Assembly (NCBI RefSeq): GCF_024346975.1
Contig: NZ_AP024885.1
Span: 806,001-870,000, forward strand
Reading direction: 5' to 3'
Source: Vibrio neonatus
Lineage (GTDB): Bacteria; Pseudomonadota; Gammaproteobacteria; Enterobacterales; Vibrionaceae
DNA length: 64,000 nucleotides
The position numbers and the translations under genes are program-made. Positions within the stretch are counted from its first letter, which is position 1, and each line of letters opens with the position of its first letter. Of this stretch, positions 34,438 to 43,314 are shown piece after piece. The notes under the pieces were generated by a model, which worked only from the letters and a program-made list of their open reading frames with translations, was not told the DNA's origin and did no database searches.

Positions 34438-35492
34438 CAAATGCCTCGTTCTCTGATCCATGGGCGTACAATTTGGTTTTCTACTAATGTTTGCACGCCG
34501 CTTTCTACCAGTATTTCCCCTGATTTCACGCCAAATACCATGCCAGTATCAAGATTGACCGACACCAATCGTCGATGCACCTTTGAACTGCTTGGGTCAT
34601 AGATCCAAACATGGCCTTTTTGCATATGATTCACTTCTGCCATATCAATCCATGCACTGCTTTGAATAGGATTTGGCGCAGATTGATCACTTTGGATAAA
34701 CACCTGCAATTGACCGCTGTGTCCTGGCATGAGTGGGATTGTTGAATTAAATGCCACCTTCACCAAATAGCTATTGGTGTCTAAATCGGGTTGGCTGGAT
34801 ATTTCGATGATCTGCGCAGGGAAGGGATGGTCAGGCAAAGTATCACTGACAAATTGCAATTTAGGTTGTCTTCCCATAAGGCGATGTGCGACCAAAACCG
34901 GTACCGACACCGATACGTTGTAACTGCTGTTGTCTATGATATTGACGATAGGTTGCAAAGGCGCAACCACTTGGTGGGCATTGCTATGACGCATGGAGAC
35001 CACACCAGAAAAAGGCGCATAGATTTTGCCATAAGAAAGGTCAGTTTTAGCCTGCTCTAACGCCGCTTCGGTGGTCTTGTATTGGGTATAAGCTTGGTCT
35101 AACGCATCTTTACTGATCAGTTTTTTCGCCTGCAGTTGCTTAGCACGTTGATACTCACTTTTTGCCAGTACAAATTCTGTGGTTGCCGATTTTACGGCCA
35201 ATTTTAAGTCTGCATCATCTAATGAGGCCAACAGTTGTCCTTTCGACACTTTTTGCCCCATTTCGACTGATATTGATTGTATTTCGCCCCCAACACGAAA
35301 AGAGATGGGTGAGTTCTTTACTGGAACAATCTCACCTAAAAATTGATAGGAGGGGTCGATATGCTGCAATTGCAGTTGGGTTGTTTTAATCGGTTTAATA
35401 CTGCTAGGAACAACTTCGTCGGAGTGAGATAGGTCACAACCGACTAAAGAAATACCTAGCAAGAGGCTGATAATTAAGGGAAATAGCTTCAT
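34437..35492 (-). CDS. RND periplasmic adaptor lipoprotein (membrane fusion protein) 1
   Basis: 351 residues from the ATG at 35492; an upstream in-frame start is less likely because the lipoprotein signal (MKLFPLIISLLLGISLVGC) begins here. Lipoyl halves flank a coiled-coil hairpin (SVEMGQKVSKGQLLASLDDADL and DLSYGKIYAPFSGVVSMRH). First gene of the efflux operon, divergent from the TetR gene. Two distinct adaptors in one operon may give a mixed hexamer; that is inference. Confidence 0.9.
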   Translation of the reverse strand: MKLFPLIISLLLGISLVGCDLSHSDEVVPSSIKPIKTTQLQLQHIDPSYQFLGEIVPVKNSPISFRVGGEIQSISVEMGQKVSKGQLLASLDDADLKLAVKSATTEFVLAKSEYQRAKQLQAKKLISKDALDQAYTQYKTTEAALEQAKTDLSYGKIYAPFSGVVSMRHSNAHQVVAPLQPIVNIIDNSSYNVSVSVPVLVAHRLMGRQPKLQFVSDTLPDHPFPAQIIEISSQPDLDTNSYLVKVAFNSTIPLMPGHSGQLQVFIQSDQSAPNPIQSSAWIDMAEVNHMQKGHVWIYDPSSSKVHRRLVSVNLDTGMVFGVKSGEILVESGVQTLVENQIVRPWIRERGI

Positions 35493-35644
35493 GTCATATA
35501 CCTTATATTGCACGTGTGTGTAGTATAAGTGCGATGAATAAATTAAATCAATATATTTTACATTTGTGCAGTAAATAAAAAGAGTTATGTATTCTTGTTA
35601 TTATTTAGTACCTTAATGCTAGGCAACAAAGTACGCAGAGGATT

Positions 35645-36403
35645 GTGGTGCAGAGAAAACAAGGTCGAAGAAGCGCAGAAGAAGCTGAAAAAACAAAGCT
35701 GATGATTCTTAGTAGCGCGGCGTTTTTATTTTGTGAGAAGGGATACAATCAAGTCTCAGTACGTGACATCAGTGAGCGAGCGGGGGTAACCCACAGTTTG
35801 ATCCGTCACTACTTTGGTAGCAAAGTGCAGATCTGGCGAGCAATCATCGATCAGATGCACGATTATGTTGATATTTATGGCAAAGGATTAGAAGAGTACA
35901 TAGAGGTTGATGTCGCAGATAAATCGTTTATTTATCATTATTTGTGTCACTTTATGGCCTATATGCTGAGATGTCCGCAGTTATGTCAAATCATGCTCGA
36001 TTATATCCATCACCCAGATAATGGTGCACAGGATGGTGAGGAATACAGCCCGCACATTCAAAGCGTTGTTGAGCGAGCTTATGCCAATATTCCCGATGTG
36101 ATTGCCAGACTATCAAGCAACCCCAATTTAACCATGTGGCGCTTTTTAACTCACGCTGGTGGCGCTGTAGCCTTTAAGCCGTTTATGGCAGCGGCTTGGC
36201 CGGGAAAAACCTATCAACAAGGTTTGCTGGAACATTGGAAGCTTTATGAGCAAGAGATTGCTCGTGAGTATGATATTGCTCAATCTCAACGTTTAAGCGC
36301 CTCTGGTATTGATGAGCTAGTGATTGATGTTGAGTGCCATGATGCTGATTTAAAAAAGATCTATCAGCAGCAACTTGAGTTGTTAAAGCAAGATCAACAG
36401 TAA
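35645..36403 (+). CDS. TetR-family repressor, probable regulator of the efflux operon
   Basis: 252 residues starting at GTG (a second GTG follows directly), with AGAGGA just upstream. The TetR DNA-binding domain is at residues ~15-60 (SSAAFLFCEKGYNQVSVRDISERAGVTHSLIRHYFGSK). The remaining helical region is the ligand/dimer domain with no recognised subfamily. Divergence from the pump operon over a 150-bp spacer is the standard AcrR-type arrangement. The C terminus is longer than usual for TetR and Gln/Asp-rich. Confidence 0.88.
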   Translation: MVQRKQGRRSAEEAEKTKLMILSSAAFLFCEKGYNQVSVRDISERAGVTHSLIRHYFGSKVQIWRAIIDQMHDYVDIYGKGLEEYIEVDVADKSFIYHYLCHFMAYMLRCPQLCQIMLDYIHHPDNGAQDGEEYSPHIQSVVERAYANIPDVIARLSSNPNLTMWRFLTHAGGAVAFKPFMAAAWPGKTYQQGLLEHWKLYEQEIAREYDIAQSQRLSASGIDELVIDVECHDADLKKIYQQQLELLKQDQQ

Positions 36404-36480
36404 CGCTTGGGTTATGAGATATTGCGTTAAAACACGCTTATTCTACCGAAAAGAAAACTGAAAAAGTAAGCTGAAAAAAG

Positions 36481-36514
36481 AAATGCACACCCTCTATAAG
36501 GTGTGCATTTTTGT
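36481..36514. terminator. Bidirectional terminator between the TetR gene and the symporter accessory genes
   Basis: Perfect 11-bp stem (36481-36491 with 36500-36510, AAATGCACACC/GGTGTGCATTT). T-rich on the plus side (TTTTTG), and on the minus strand the 3' arm ends ATTTCTTTT. Confidence 0.85.
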
Positions 36515-36571
36515 TTAGAAGTGACTCGCAGTTAGGACTTTATGTCCCTTTGCTAGGATGGCGTGAGATTT

Positions 36572-36661
36572 CTAGTTTCCTCTACCGAAGTACACAGTGC
36601 ATCCATAGAAAATAAACCCAGCCACAATTACACCAATTATCCATACGTCGGTCTGATTCAT
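36572..36661 (-). CDS. Tiny membrane protein, 29 residues, candidate symporter small accessory protein
   Basis: Reads MNQTDVWIIGVIVAGFIFYG followed by CTVYFGRGN: one transmembrane helix and a short, positively charged Arg-containing tail. Its ATG overlaps the stop of the preceding 38-codon gene (ATGA). I recall database entries for symporter small accessory proteins of this size next to SSS transporters, with similar FGRG-type tails, but cannot check. Translational coupling and position strongly suggest a real gene. Confidence 0.65.
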   Translation of the reverse strand: MNQTDVWIIGVIVAGFIFYGCTVYFGRGN

Positions 36662-36774
36662 TTTTTGTCCTCGTCTGAGTAAATACCTATTAATTTAGCG
36701 ATAACCACAGAGATAATAGTTATCGAAAAAATCATCGTTAGTGCCTGTAAAAAAATTTCAAATGCAAGATTCAT
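36658..36774 (-). CDS. Tiny membrane protein, 38 residues, downstream of the sodium:solute symporter
   Basis: Sequence MNLAFEIFLQALTMIFSITI then ISVVIAKLIGIYSDEDKK: a single transmembrane helix with a charged C terminus. It starts 13 bp after the symporter stop and is followed by an overlapping 29-codon gene. An AAGGAATC lies upstream on the minus strand. A likely role is a small stabilising or modulating subunit of the symporter; inferred from context only. Confidence 0.62.
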   Translation of the reverse strand: MNLAFEIFLQALTMIFSITIISVVIAKLIGIYSDEDKK

Positions 36775-36786
36775 CTGCGATTCCTT

Positions 36787-38265
36787 CTAGTGGGAGCTTG
36801 CCTGTTTCATATTCTTTGAGCGAAATTTTGCCGGTTTAGATTCGCCAGCAAACATTAGCAATACAATGGTTAAGATAAAGGCAACCGATGCCGTAATATG
36901 GGCATTTTCTAGGCGTGCCGTCATTGGCAGTACTTCGATGATGGCATGTTTAAGCGGACGGATAGTCCAAATCATGTTGCACGCCCAAGATACGAGCAAT
37001 ACAGTAACGGCCACATTGGTGTTTCGTTTCCAGAATAGTCCTGCAACTGTGACGAAGAATAACGGAGCCAACCATGCAAATAGCCAGTTGATAGCCGGTA
37101 CGATAGCCGGTTGGTTAAAGAAGGTCAGTACTGCAGCAACAGAGCCGAACGCAATGATAAGGCGCTGAATGGTTCTCTTCTCTTCGATAGGCGTCATTGG
37201 CGTTTTGCGGTTTGCCTGAATGATGTCTTTGGTGAAGATAGTCGCAGGAGCCAATACGGTCATTGCGTAAGTAGACAGTAGTGCACCCACAAAACCGGCT
37301 TGTAGCATGACGACTAACCATGTTGGTAGAAGTTTCACCACTAAGGTTGCGCCCGCAAGTTTAGGACCAAGCTCAGCAAATTCAGGGATAGTAAATGCCG
37401 CTAGACCAACGAGTACAGGGAATACACCAAAGATGCCGTTGATAGGAGCAGCAATCCAGATTGAACGACGGATAACAGATTCGTCTTTTGCAGACATGGC
37501 CGCGGCCATACCTTGCTGGTTAACAGATTGAGAGAATACTACGGAGAAAACAGTGGCAATACCAAAACCAAATAGTAGGTCTGGCGTACCGAAAATGCTC
37601 AGTTTAAATTCTTGACCATTGTCGATATAGAATTGGCGAACACCATCCCAACCTTCAGGTAGAACGAAGCCTAAGTAAACAGCCGCAATAATAATCGAGC
37701 TATACATTACCACAGCGTTGACAAGGTTTACCCACATGGTTTGCTTAATGCCACCCATAGTGACATAGGCTAAACCAAGGAATGCACCAACAATGATTGA
37801 GAAAGGAAGTGACCAACCACTGGTCGCAGACAGTGCAATACCAATCGCTTGAGTTTCAAGAGAAACTAGACCAAATACCACCATTGCACTAATACATGCA
37901 GTTAGGTTACGCATTTGCTTGCCAAATAAGTTGCCTTGTAGCTCAGGAATGGTTGAACATCCTAAACGACGAACCCAGCGTCCAGTACCCATACAAATAA
38001 CACACATTAATATGGTGTGGGCGAAACAGAACCAAAGTGCTACCGCACCCATTCCGTAGGACATTTCCATCAGTCCATATACGTGCGCCGAACCTAAGTA
38101 GGTAATGGCGAGCGTAACAGAAAACATTGCGATATTTGCATCAGCACCACCACGTGCCATGTCGGTGACACGCCCCGATGCTTTATCTTGTTGATTTAAG
38201 TACCACCCAATCCCGCCAATAACGACGAGATTATAAAGAAGTACCATTATTAAAACTGAGTTCAT
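36787..38265 (-). CDS. Sodium:solute symporter family (SSS) permease
   Basis: 492 residues with about 13 hydrophobic segments. The SSS pattern is visible: VTLAITYLGSAHVYGLMEMSY in the first helices (sodium-site region), GWSLPFSIIVGAFLGLAYVTMGGIKQTMWVNLVNAVVMY (in two parts), and GFVGALLSTYAMTVLAPATIFTKDI, corresponding to the conserved G-x-x-A-A-x-x-S-T region. It imports an organic solute with sodium. Two tiny membrane genes follow directly. The sigma-54 activator and molybdoenzyme next door suggest it brings in the enzyme's substrate; this is inference. Confidence 0.88.
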   Translation of the reverse strand: MNSVLIMVLLYNLVVIGGIGWYLNQQDKASGRVTDMARGGADANIAMFSVTLAITYLGSAHVYGLMEMSYGMGAVALWFCFAHTILMCVICMGTGRWVRRLGCSTIPELQGNLFGKQMRNLTACISAMVVFGLVSLETQAIGIALSATSGWSLPFSIIVGAFLGLAYVTMGGIKQTMWVNLVNAVVMYSSIIIAAVYLGFVLPEGWDGVRQFYIDNGQEFKLSIFGTPDLLFGFGIATVFSVVFSQSVNQQGMAAAMSAKDESVIRRSIWIAAPINGIFGVFPVLVGLAAFTIPEFAELGPKLAGATLVVKLLPTWLVVMLQAGFVGALLSTYAMTVLAPATIFTKDIIQANRKTPMTPIEEKRTIQRLIIAFGSVAAVLTFFNQPAIVPAINWLFAWLAPLFFVTVAGLFWKRNTNVAVTVLLVSWACNMIWTIRPLKHAIIEVLPMTARLENAHITASVAFILTIVLLMFAGESKPAKFRSKNMKQASSH

Positions 38266-38573
38266 ATTTAAGACCTCTTATTGATATTATCCGTAAATTC
38301 AGTATTTATAATGAGATAAATATCAATATAAAAAATCGAACCGCATCACTATTCATATTAATTATTTTGCATGAATAAGAATCGAGATTTCATAAAAGAA
38401 ATATTATTTTCATTATCAGATATATCAATGCGATGAATAATATCGACTAGGTCACTAAATAGTATTTTTTAAATTAAAAATATATGAGCTAAATCTATGT
38501 TATTTAATAAATATAGAGAATAAGTGTGAAGTGCTTAATTATCACTTTACGACATATGGTACAAGTATTCCCA
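38266..38573. other. AT-rich region upstream of the symporter gene
   Basis: About 310 bp. I looked on the minus strand for a -24/-12 (TGGC ... TTGC) promoter and for the GTTATGA or GATATTTCC half-sites present at 40140-40184; I found no convincing match. It must contain the symporter promoter. Confidence 0.4.
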
Positions 38574-40109
38574 TCAATGAAGCGTATGAACTTGAATTCC
38601 TAGTTTTTTGATGCGGCTTCTCAGCGTATGTGGATTGATGTCTAATATTTCAGCAGCGCCGTTTGCACCTTGTATCTTTCCTTTGGTAAACAGAAGCACC
38701 TTCTCTATATGGCTCTTATTGATTTCATCTAAGGTATAGAACATGGTCTCTGGATCTTGCTGTGCAGACAAAAGGTACGGGGTTGCTGCAGGCTCAGTGG
38801 TACAAAAAGTCAGTTCTGCGCCCTGACAGCTGATGACAGACCGTTCGATGATATTGGCAAGCTCGCGCACATTGCCCGGCCAGTGGTAGCTTTGCAGGTT
38901 AGCAATCTCACCCAGTGCAATTTCCGGCTGTGGAATGTGTAACTTATTACAGCACTGCGAGATAAAATGATTAGCAAATAGAGGGATGTCTTCTAAGCGC
39001 TGTCTCAGTGGTGGCACAGTGATTGGGAATAGACACAAGCGATAGTATAAATCGGCGCGGAAGGTGTTGTTCTCCACCATCTTATCTAAAGAGCGATTGG
39101 TCGCGGCAATAATACGCACATCGACCTTAATGGTTGAGTTACTGCCAATGCGTTCCATCTCTCCATTTTGCAAGACGCGCAGTAGCCTCACTTGAGCTTG
39201 TTTAGAGAGTTCACCAATTTCATCTAAGAAGAGAGTGCCTTTGTTGGCTCGTTCAAAGCGACCTATCTGACGCTCAATCGCCCCAGTAAAGGCGCCTTTT
39301 TCATGACCAAATAGTTCACTGTCTATCAGGCTTTCAGGGATGGCGCCGCAGTTTACTCGAATAAATGGCTCATCTTTACGGGTGGATAGAGCTTGAATTT
39401 CATTAGCAATAACGTCTTTGCCTACCCCTGTTTCCCCAAGAATAAGCACTGGTGCATCGGTGAGCGCAATGGCTTCAACCTGCTGCATGGTTTGCTTTAA
39501 GCCACTATCGCTACCAATGACATCGATACGATGAATACCGGCTATCTTATGCTTTAGATCTTGGTTTTCTTTAAGTAGGTTTTCATGCATCTGTTTAATT
39601 TCTAGATGCTTAATGCTATTTGAGACCGCAATACCAAACGGAGAATTTAAAGACGAAAACAGTTCGGTATGTAGGGAGGTAAAGCGGTTTTCCCCTCTTG
39701 CCAATAGGGCAATGTCACAAATGCGTTCATCACCAATCTTTATTCTTGAGATCATATGTGAGTAGGTATGATTGCCATAAATGGACTTGAGATGCTCTTG
39801 AACTTTGGCGCTAATCGGGTCGTCTTGATAATCATTGACCGCTTTTACATCATTGGTCTGCTCCCAGCGCGGTATATAGCGAAAGTCTTCTTCTATAGGG
39901 ATAATAATGTTGCAAGCGCGACTGCTGGTCATATCTGCAGAGGCGATGATTCTTAGTGAGCATAAGTTTTCATCCCAAAGATGCACAGACAACACATCAC
40001 CGGGGATGACTTCGGTCATAAATTTAAGGCAGTTTTGTAGGCCATGATGCAAGCTGAGGCTTCCAGTTAGGGCTTCTACCGCTTGTTTGTAAAAACTGTC
40101 TTTATCCAT
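38574..40109 (-). CDS. Sigma-54-dependent transcriptional activator with N-terminal GAF-type sensor
   Basis: 511 residues. The N-terminal ~170 residues look like a GAF sensor (LSVHLWDENLCSLRIIASADM; FGIAVSNSIKHLEI) followed by a linker helix. The AAA+ sigma-54 domain (~195-425) is complete: Walker A GETGVGKD, the GAFTGA loop in SELFGHEKGAFTGA, Walker B GTLFLDEIGEL, and the sensor-II region YHWPGNVRELANII. A Fis-type helix-turn-helix closes it (GAAEILDINPHTLRSRIKKLGI). A small aromatic or redox signal sensed by GAF is plausible, as in NorR/FhlA/AcoR relatives. It is divergent from the molybdoenzyme operon. Confidence 0.93.
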   Translation of the reverse strand: MDKDSFYKQAVEALTGSLSLHHGLQNCLKFMTEVIPGDVLSVHLWDENLCSLRIIASADMTSSRACNIIIPIEEDFRYIPRWEQTNDVKAVNDYQDDPISAKVQEHLKSIYGNHTYSHMISRIKIGDERICDIALLARGENRFTSLHTELFSSLNSPFGIAVSNSIKHLEIKQMHENLLKENQDLKHKIAGIHRIDVIGSDSGLKQTMQQVEAIALTDAPVLILGETGVGKDVIANEIQALSTRKDEPFIRVNCGAIPESLIDSELFGHEKGAFTGAIERQIGRFERANKGTLFLDEIGELSKQAQVRLLRVLQNGEMERIGSNSTIKVDVRIIAATNRSLDKMVENNTFRADLYYRLCLFPITVPPLRQRLEDIPLFANHFISQCCNKLHIPQPEIALGEIANLQSYHWPGNVRELANIIERSVISCQGAELTFCTTEPAATPYLLSAQQDPETMFYTLDEINKSHIEKVLLFTKGKIQGANGAAEILDINPHTLRSRIKKLGIQVHTLH

Positions 40110-40139
40110 AGAGTCTGCTTCACTTGTTGTTCTTATAAA

Positions 40140-40184
40140 TAGGAAATATCGTTATGATATTTCATAACGCTGTGATATTTCCTA
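40140..40184. promoter_or_regulatory. Nested palindromes, candidate upstream activator sequence
   Basis: An 11-bp outer inverted repeat (TAGGAAATATC, 40140-40150, with GATATTTCCTA, 40174-40184) encloses a 7-bp inner one (GTTATGA, 40151-40157, with TCATAAC, 40162-40168). It is about 100-140 bp upstream of the -24/-12 promoter and 31 bp from the activator's own start, the usual place for an activator binding site that may also set autoregulation. Confidence 0.7.
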
Positions 40185-40280
40185 TTTTATATCGAAGACG
40201 CTGAGTGAAAAACTGATTAAGATCATTATTTAGTTTTGACTTATGGTGATAGAGATCCACTAATTAATAATTAAAAATGT

Positions 40281-40295
40281 TGGCTTGCATTTTGC
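40281..40295 (+). promoter_or_regulatory. Sigma-54 (-24/-12) promoter of the molybdoenzyme operon
   Basis: TGGCTTGCATTTTGC has TGGC and TTGC at exactly the canonical spacing. Transcription would start near 40306, about 30 bp before the start codon, with GGAG between. The adjacent sigma-54 activator makes this persuasive. Confidence 0.8.
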
Positions 40296-40336
40296 AGTAT
40301 GGAAATAACTATTAAAGTTGTTAGTGGAGTAATTGG

Positions 40337-43312
40337 ATGAAGATTCCTAATATCGCAGCAGATAAACAATTAAAAGTAATTTTATTTGGTTTAACCCATA
40401 CAATAAATGTATTAACTAAAAAAGACCGAAAGTTTAAAGCCCTTGTTTCTCAAAAAGATTTTACGGCGTGTATTTGTATTCGAACGTCAGATGTTGGGCG
40501 AGTTTTTAAATTTAATAATGGTAAAGTAAGATCACAATCAAAAAAAGATATTAATTGTGATGTGGTCATGACATTTGAATCAGCAGAAGATGCGATGAAG
40601 ATGATGGTGCCGTGGCGCGATTATCAAGATGTGATTGATCTAGCAAAACTATTTAAAGTTGATATTTGTGGCAAGAAAGATGACACCGTAGTGGTGCATT
40701 TCACCGATATTCTTGGCGCTATTATGGACAACCAAGTGAAATACGGTACGCCAATGCCAGATGGCACGATGCGTTATGTAAACAATACCAATGGTGGTCC
40801 AGTTTTTGTTTTTGTAAAAGACGATAAAATCATTCGTATTACGCCAATTGATTTGGCTGAGGATGATGCTAAGCCATGGACAATCAAAGCTCGTGGTCAA
40901 GAGTTTACGCCAACCAACAAGGTGACGGTAAGCCCGCACACGCAAGGCATCAAATCTACCATCTATTCAAAAGATCGTATTTTGTATCCAATGAAGCGTG
41001 TCGACTTTGATCCAGATGGTGAGCGTAACCCGCAAAACCGTGGCATTTCAGGCTACGAACGCATTAGTTGGGAAGAAGCTACCGACATAGTGGCAAAAGA
41101 AATTGTGCGCGTGAAAAAAGAATTTGGACCGGGTGCGATTATGAACGGTTCTGGCTCGCACCATACTTGGGGTAACTTAGGCTACTGGCTATCGGCTCGT
41201 CCACGCTTCTTCAATACTATCGGTACTTCTTATGTAGCGCATAACCCAGACAGTTGGGAAGGCTTCTATTGGGGTGCAATGCACCACTGGGGAAATTCAA
41301 TTCGTCTTGGCGCGCCAGATACCTATTCAACGGTAGAAGATGCACTGCAACATACGGATATGATCGTATTTTGGTCAGCAGATCCTGAATCGACCAGTGG
41401 CGTATACGGCGCTATGGAAGGTACGCAGCGTCGCTTGTGGGCAAAACAGCTCGGTATTGAGTTTGTGCATATTGACCCATTCTACAACCATACTGCAGCA
41501 TTGCTTGGCGGTAAGTGGTTTGGCACTAAGCCTTCTACTAGTAATGCCATGGCGCTTGCGATTGCTTATGTATGGATGAAAGAAGGTCTATACGATAAAG
41601 ACTTTGTCGCTGATAAAACCGAAGGCTTTGCCGAGTGGCAAGAGTACGTGTTGGGTAACGAAGATGGCATTCCGAAAACGCCAGAATGGCAGGAAGATGA
41701 AACGGGAATTCCAGCACATGATGTACGTGCACTCGCAAGAAAATGGGGTTCAAAACGCGTTTATCTAGCTGCTGGTGGTATTCAAGGCTTTGGCTCTGCA
41801 TGTCGCAGTGCAACGGGCGCTGAGTGGGCACGTTCTATGGTGTGCTTGATGGCGATGCAAGGCATTGGTAAGCCGGGTGTAAACATGGGTTGTTTGCAAC
41901 AAGGTACGCCAGTGGATACGCGCTTCTTCTTCCCTGGTTACTCAGAAGGCGGTTTGTCCGGTGACTATGAAGGCACAGGCGTTGGCGTGAACATGTATCA
42001 GCGTATGCCACAAGTGATGACCATGAATACGGTTAAACAAGTGGTGCCAAGACTGAAGATCCCAGAGGCGATCTTAGAGGGTAAAACAACAGGTTATCCA
42101 ACGGATACTAAGTCGATTGAAGGGCAGTTCTTTGAGTTTAAATACCCAGCTCCAGGGCATGCTCCGATTAAGATGTACTACAAATACGGTGGCTCTCACT
42201 TTGGCACCATGAACGATTCAAACCGCTACGCGCACATGTATCGTAGCCCGAATCTAGAAACGGTCGTCAACCAATCTATTTGGTTAGAAGGTGAAGCGAA
42301 ATTTGCGGACGTGATTCTGCCGGCTTGTACTAACTTTGAGCGTTGGGATATTGGTGAGTTTGCAAACTGTGGCGGTTATATCCATCACTGTTATACGCAG
42401 GTAAACCACCGCGTTGTGACTATTCAGCATAAGTGTATTGAGCCGTTAGGTGAGTCTAAATCTGACTACGAAATCTTCCGCATGATTGCTTCTAAGCTAG
42501 GCCTAGGGGCTTACTACAGTGAAGGTACTTCAGAGCTTGAGTGGGTACGCCGTCTATTTAATGGTACGGATTTACCAAGCAAGATCTCTTGGAAGCAATT
42601 CTTAAAACGCGGTTACTACGTGGTTCCTCCACCGAAAGAAGAGCACCGAGACCCTGTGTCATGGCGTTGGTATTACGAAGGGCGTAAGAAAGATGTGCCA
42701 GAGATGAACCCGCTTCCTTCTGAATATAAAGAAGGCTTTAAAGAGGGGCTACAAACGCAAAGTGGCAAGATTGAATTTGTCTGTAACAGCTTAAAACGCT
42801 TTGCTCCGGATGATCCTGAGCGTCCAATCATGACCAAGTATATTCCGTCTTGGGAAGGGCCACACTCGGGTGAGTTGTACGAGAAATATCCATTGCAGAT
42901 GATTTCTCCACATAGCCGATACAGCTTCCATACCATGATGGATGGCAAGGATTCTTATATCAATGATATCCATGATCACCGCGTTGAGATTGATGGGTAC
43001 TTCTATTGGATCATTCGTCTCAATGACGCTGATGCGAAGAGCCGTGGTATTAAGCATAACCAAATCGTTGAAGTATTTAATGATCGTGGTTCTGTGTTAT
43101 GTGCCGCTCATATTACCAGTCGCGTACCTGCGGGCACGGTGCACTCTTATGAGTCTTCGGCGCTCTATGAGCCAATTGGCGAACCAGGACGCTCACCAGA
43201 TCGTGGCGGCTCGGTAAATACATTAACCCCAAGCCGTCCAATTATTAAAAAGTCACACTCAACTGCATGTAACTCTTGCTTAGTGAATATCCGTGTATGG
43301 GAGGGAGAGTAA
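40337..43312 (+). CDS. Molybdopterin enzyme, pyrogallol-phloroglucinol transhydroxylase large-subunit (AthL)-like, with N-terminal SCP2-like domain
   Basis: 991 residues, no Tat or Sec signal, so cytoplasmic. Residues ~1-130 resemble an SCP2 lipid-binding-type domain ([24 protein letters not shown]). From ~148 ([18 protein letters not shown]) it follows recalled Pelobacter transhydroxylase AthL almost segment by segment: [27 protein letters not shown] (the Ser should be the Mo ligand), [15 protein letters not shown] (the Tyr should be an active-site residue), [38 protein letters not shown]. AthL is 875 residues, so the ~120-residue N-terminal domain is extra. It probably acts on a phenolic or catechol-like compound, by analogy with transhydroxylase and gut catechol dehydroxylases. 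Sigma-54 promoter upstream; Fe-S subunit 2 bp downstream. Confidence 0.85.
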   Translation: MKIPNIAADKQLKVILFGLTHTINVLTKKDRKFKALVSQKDFTACICIRTSDVGRVFKFNNGKVRSQSKKDINCDVVMTFESAEDAMKMMVPWRDYQDVIDLAKLFKVDICGKKDDTVVVHFTDILGAIMDNQVKYGTPMPDGTMRYVNNTNGGPVFVFVKDDKIIRITPIDLAEDDAKPWTIKARGQEFTPTNKVTVSPHTQGIKSTIYSKDRILYPMKRVDFDPDGERNPQNRGISGYERISWEEATDIVAKEIVRVKKEFGPGAIMNGSGSHHTWGNLGYWLSARPRFFNTIGTSYVAHNPDSWEGFYWGAMHHWGNSIRLGAPDTYSTVEDALQHTDMIVFWSADPESTSGVYGAMEGTQRRLWAKQLGIEFVHIDPFYNHTAALLGGKWFGTKPSTSNAMALAIAYVWMKEGLYDKDFVADKTEGFAEWQEYVLGNEDGIPKTPEWQEDETGIPAHDVRALARKWGSKRVYLAAGGIQGFGSACRSATGAEWARSMVCLMAMQGIGKPGVNMGCLQQGTPVDTRFFFPGYSEGGLSGDYEGTGVGVNMYQRMPQVMTMNTVKQVVPRLKIPEAILEGKTTGYPTDTKSIEGQFFEFKYPAPGHAPIKMYYKYGGSHFGTMNDSNRYAHMYRSPNLETVVNQSIWLEGEAKFADVILPACTNFERWDIGEFANCGGYIHHCYTQVNHRVVTIQHKCIEPLGESKSDYEIFRMIASKLGLGAYYSEGTSELEWVRRLFNGTDLPSKISWKQFLKRGYYVVPPPKEEHRDPVSWRWYYEGRKKDVPEMNPLPSEYKEGFKEGLQTQSGKIEFVCNSLKRFAPDDPERPIMTKYIPSWEGPHSGELYEKYPLQMISPHSRYSFHTMMDGKDSYINDIHDHRVEIDGYFYWIIRLNDADAKSRGIKHNQIVEVFNDRGSVLCAAHITSRVPAGTVHSYESSALYEPIGEPGRSPDRGGSVNTLTPSRPIIKKSHSTACNSCLVNIRVWEGE

Positions 43313-43314
43313 TT

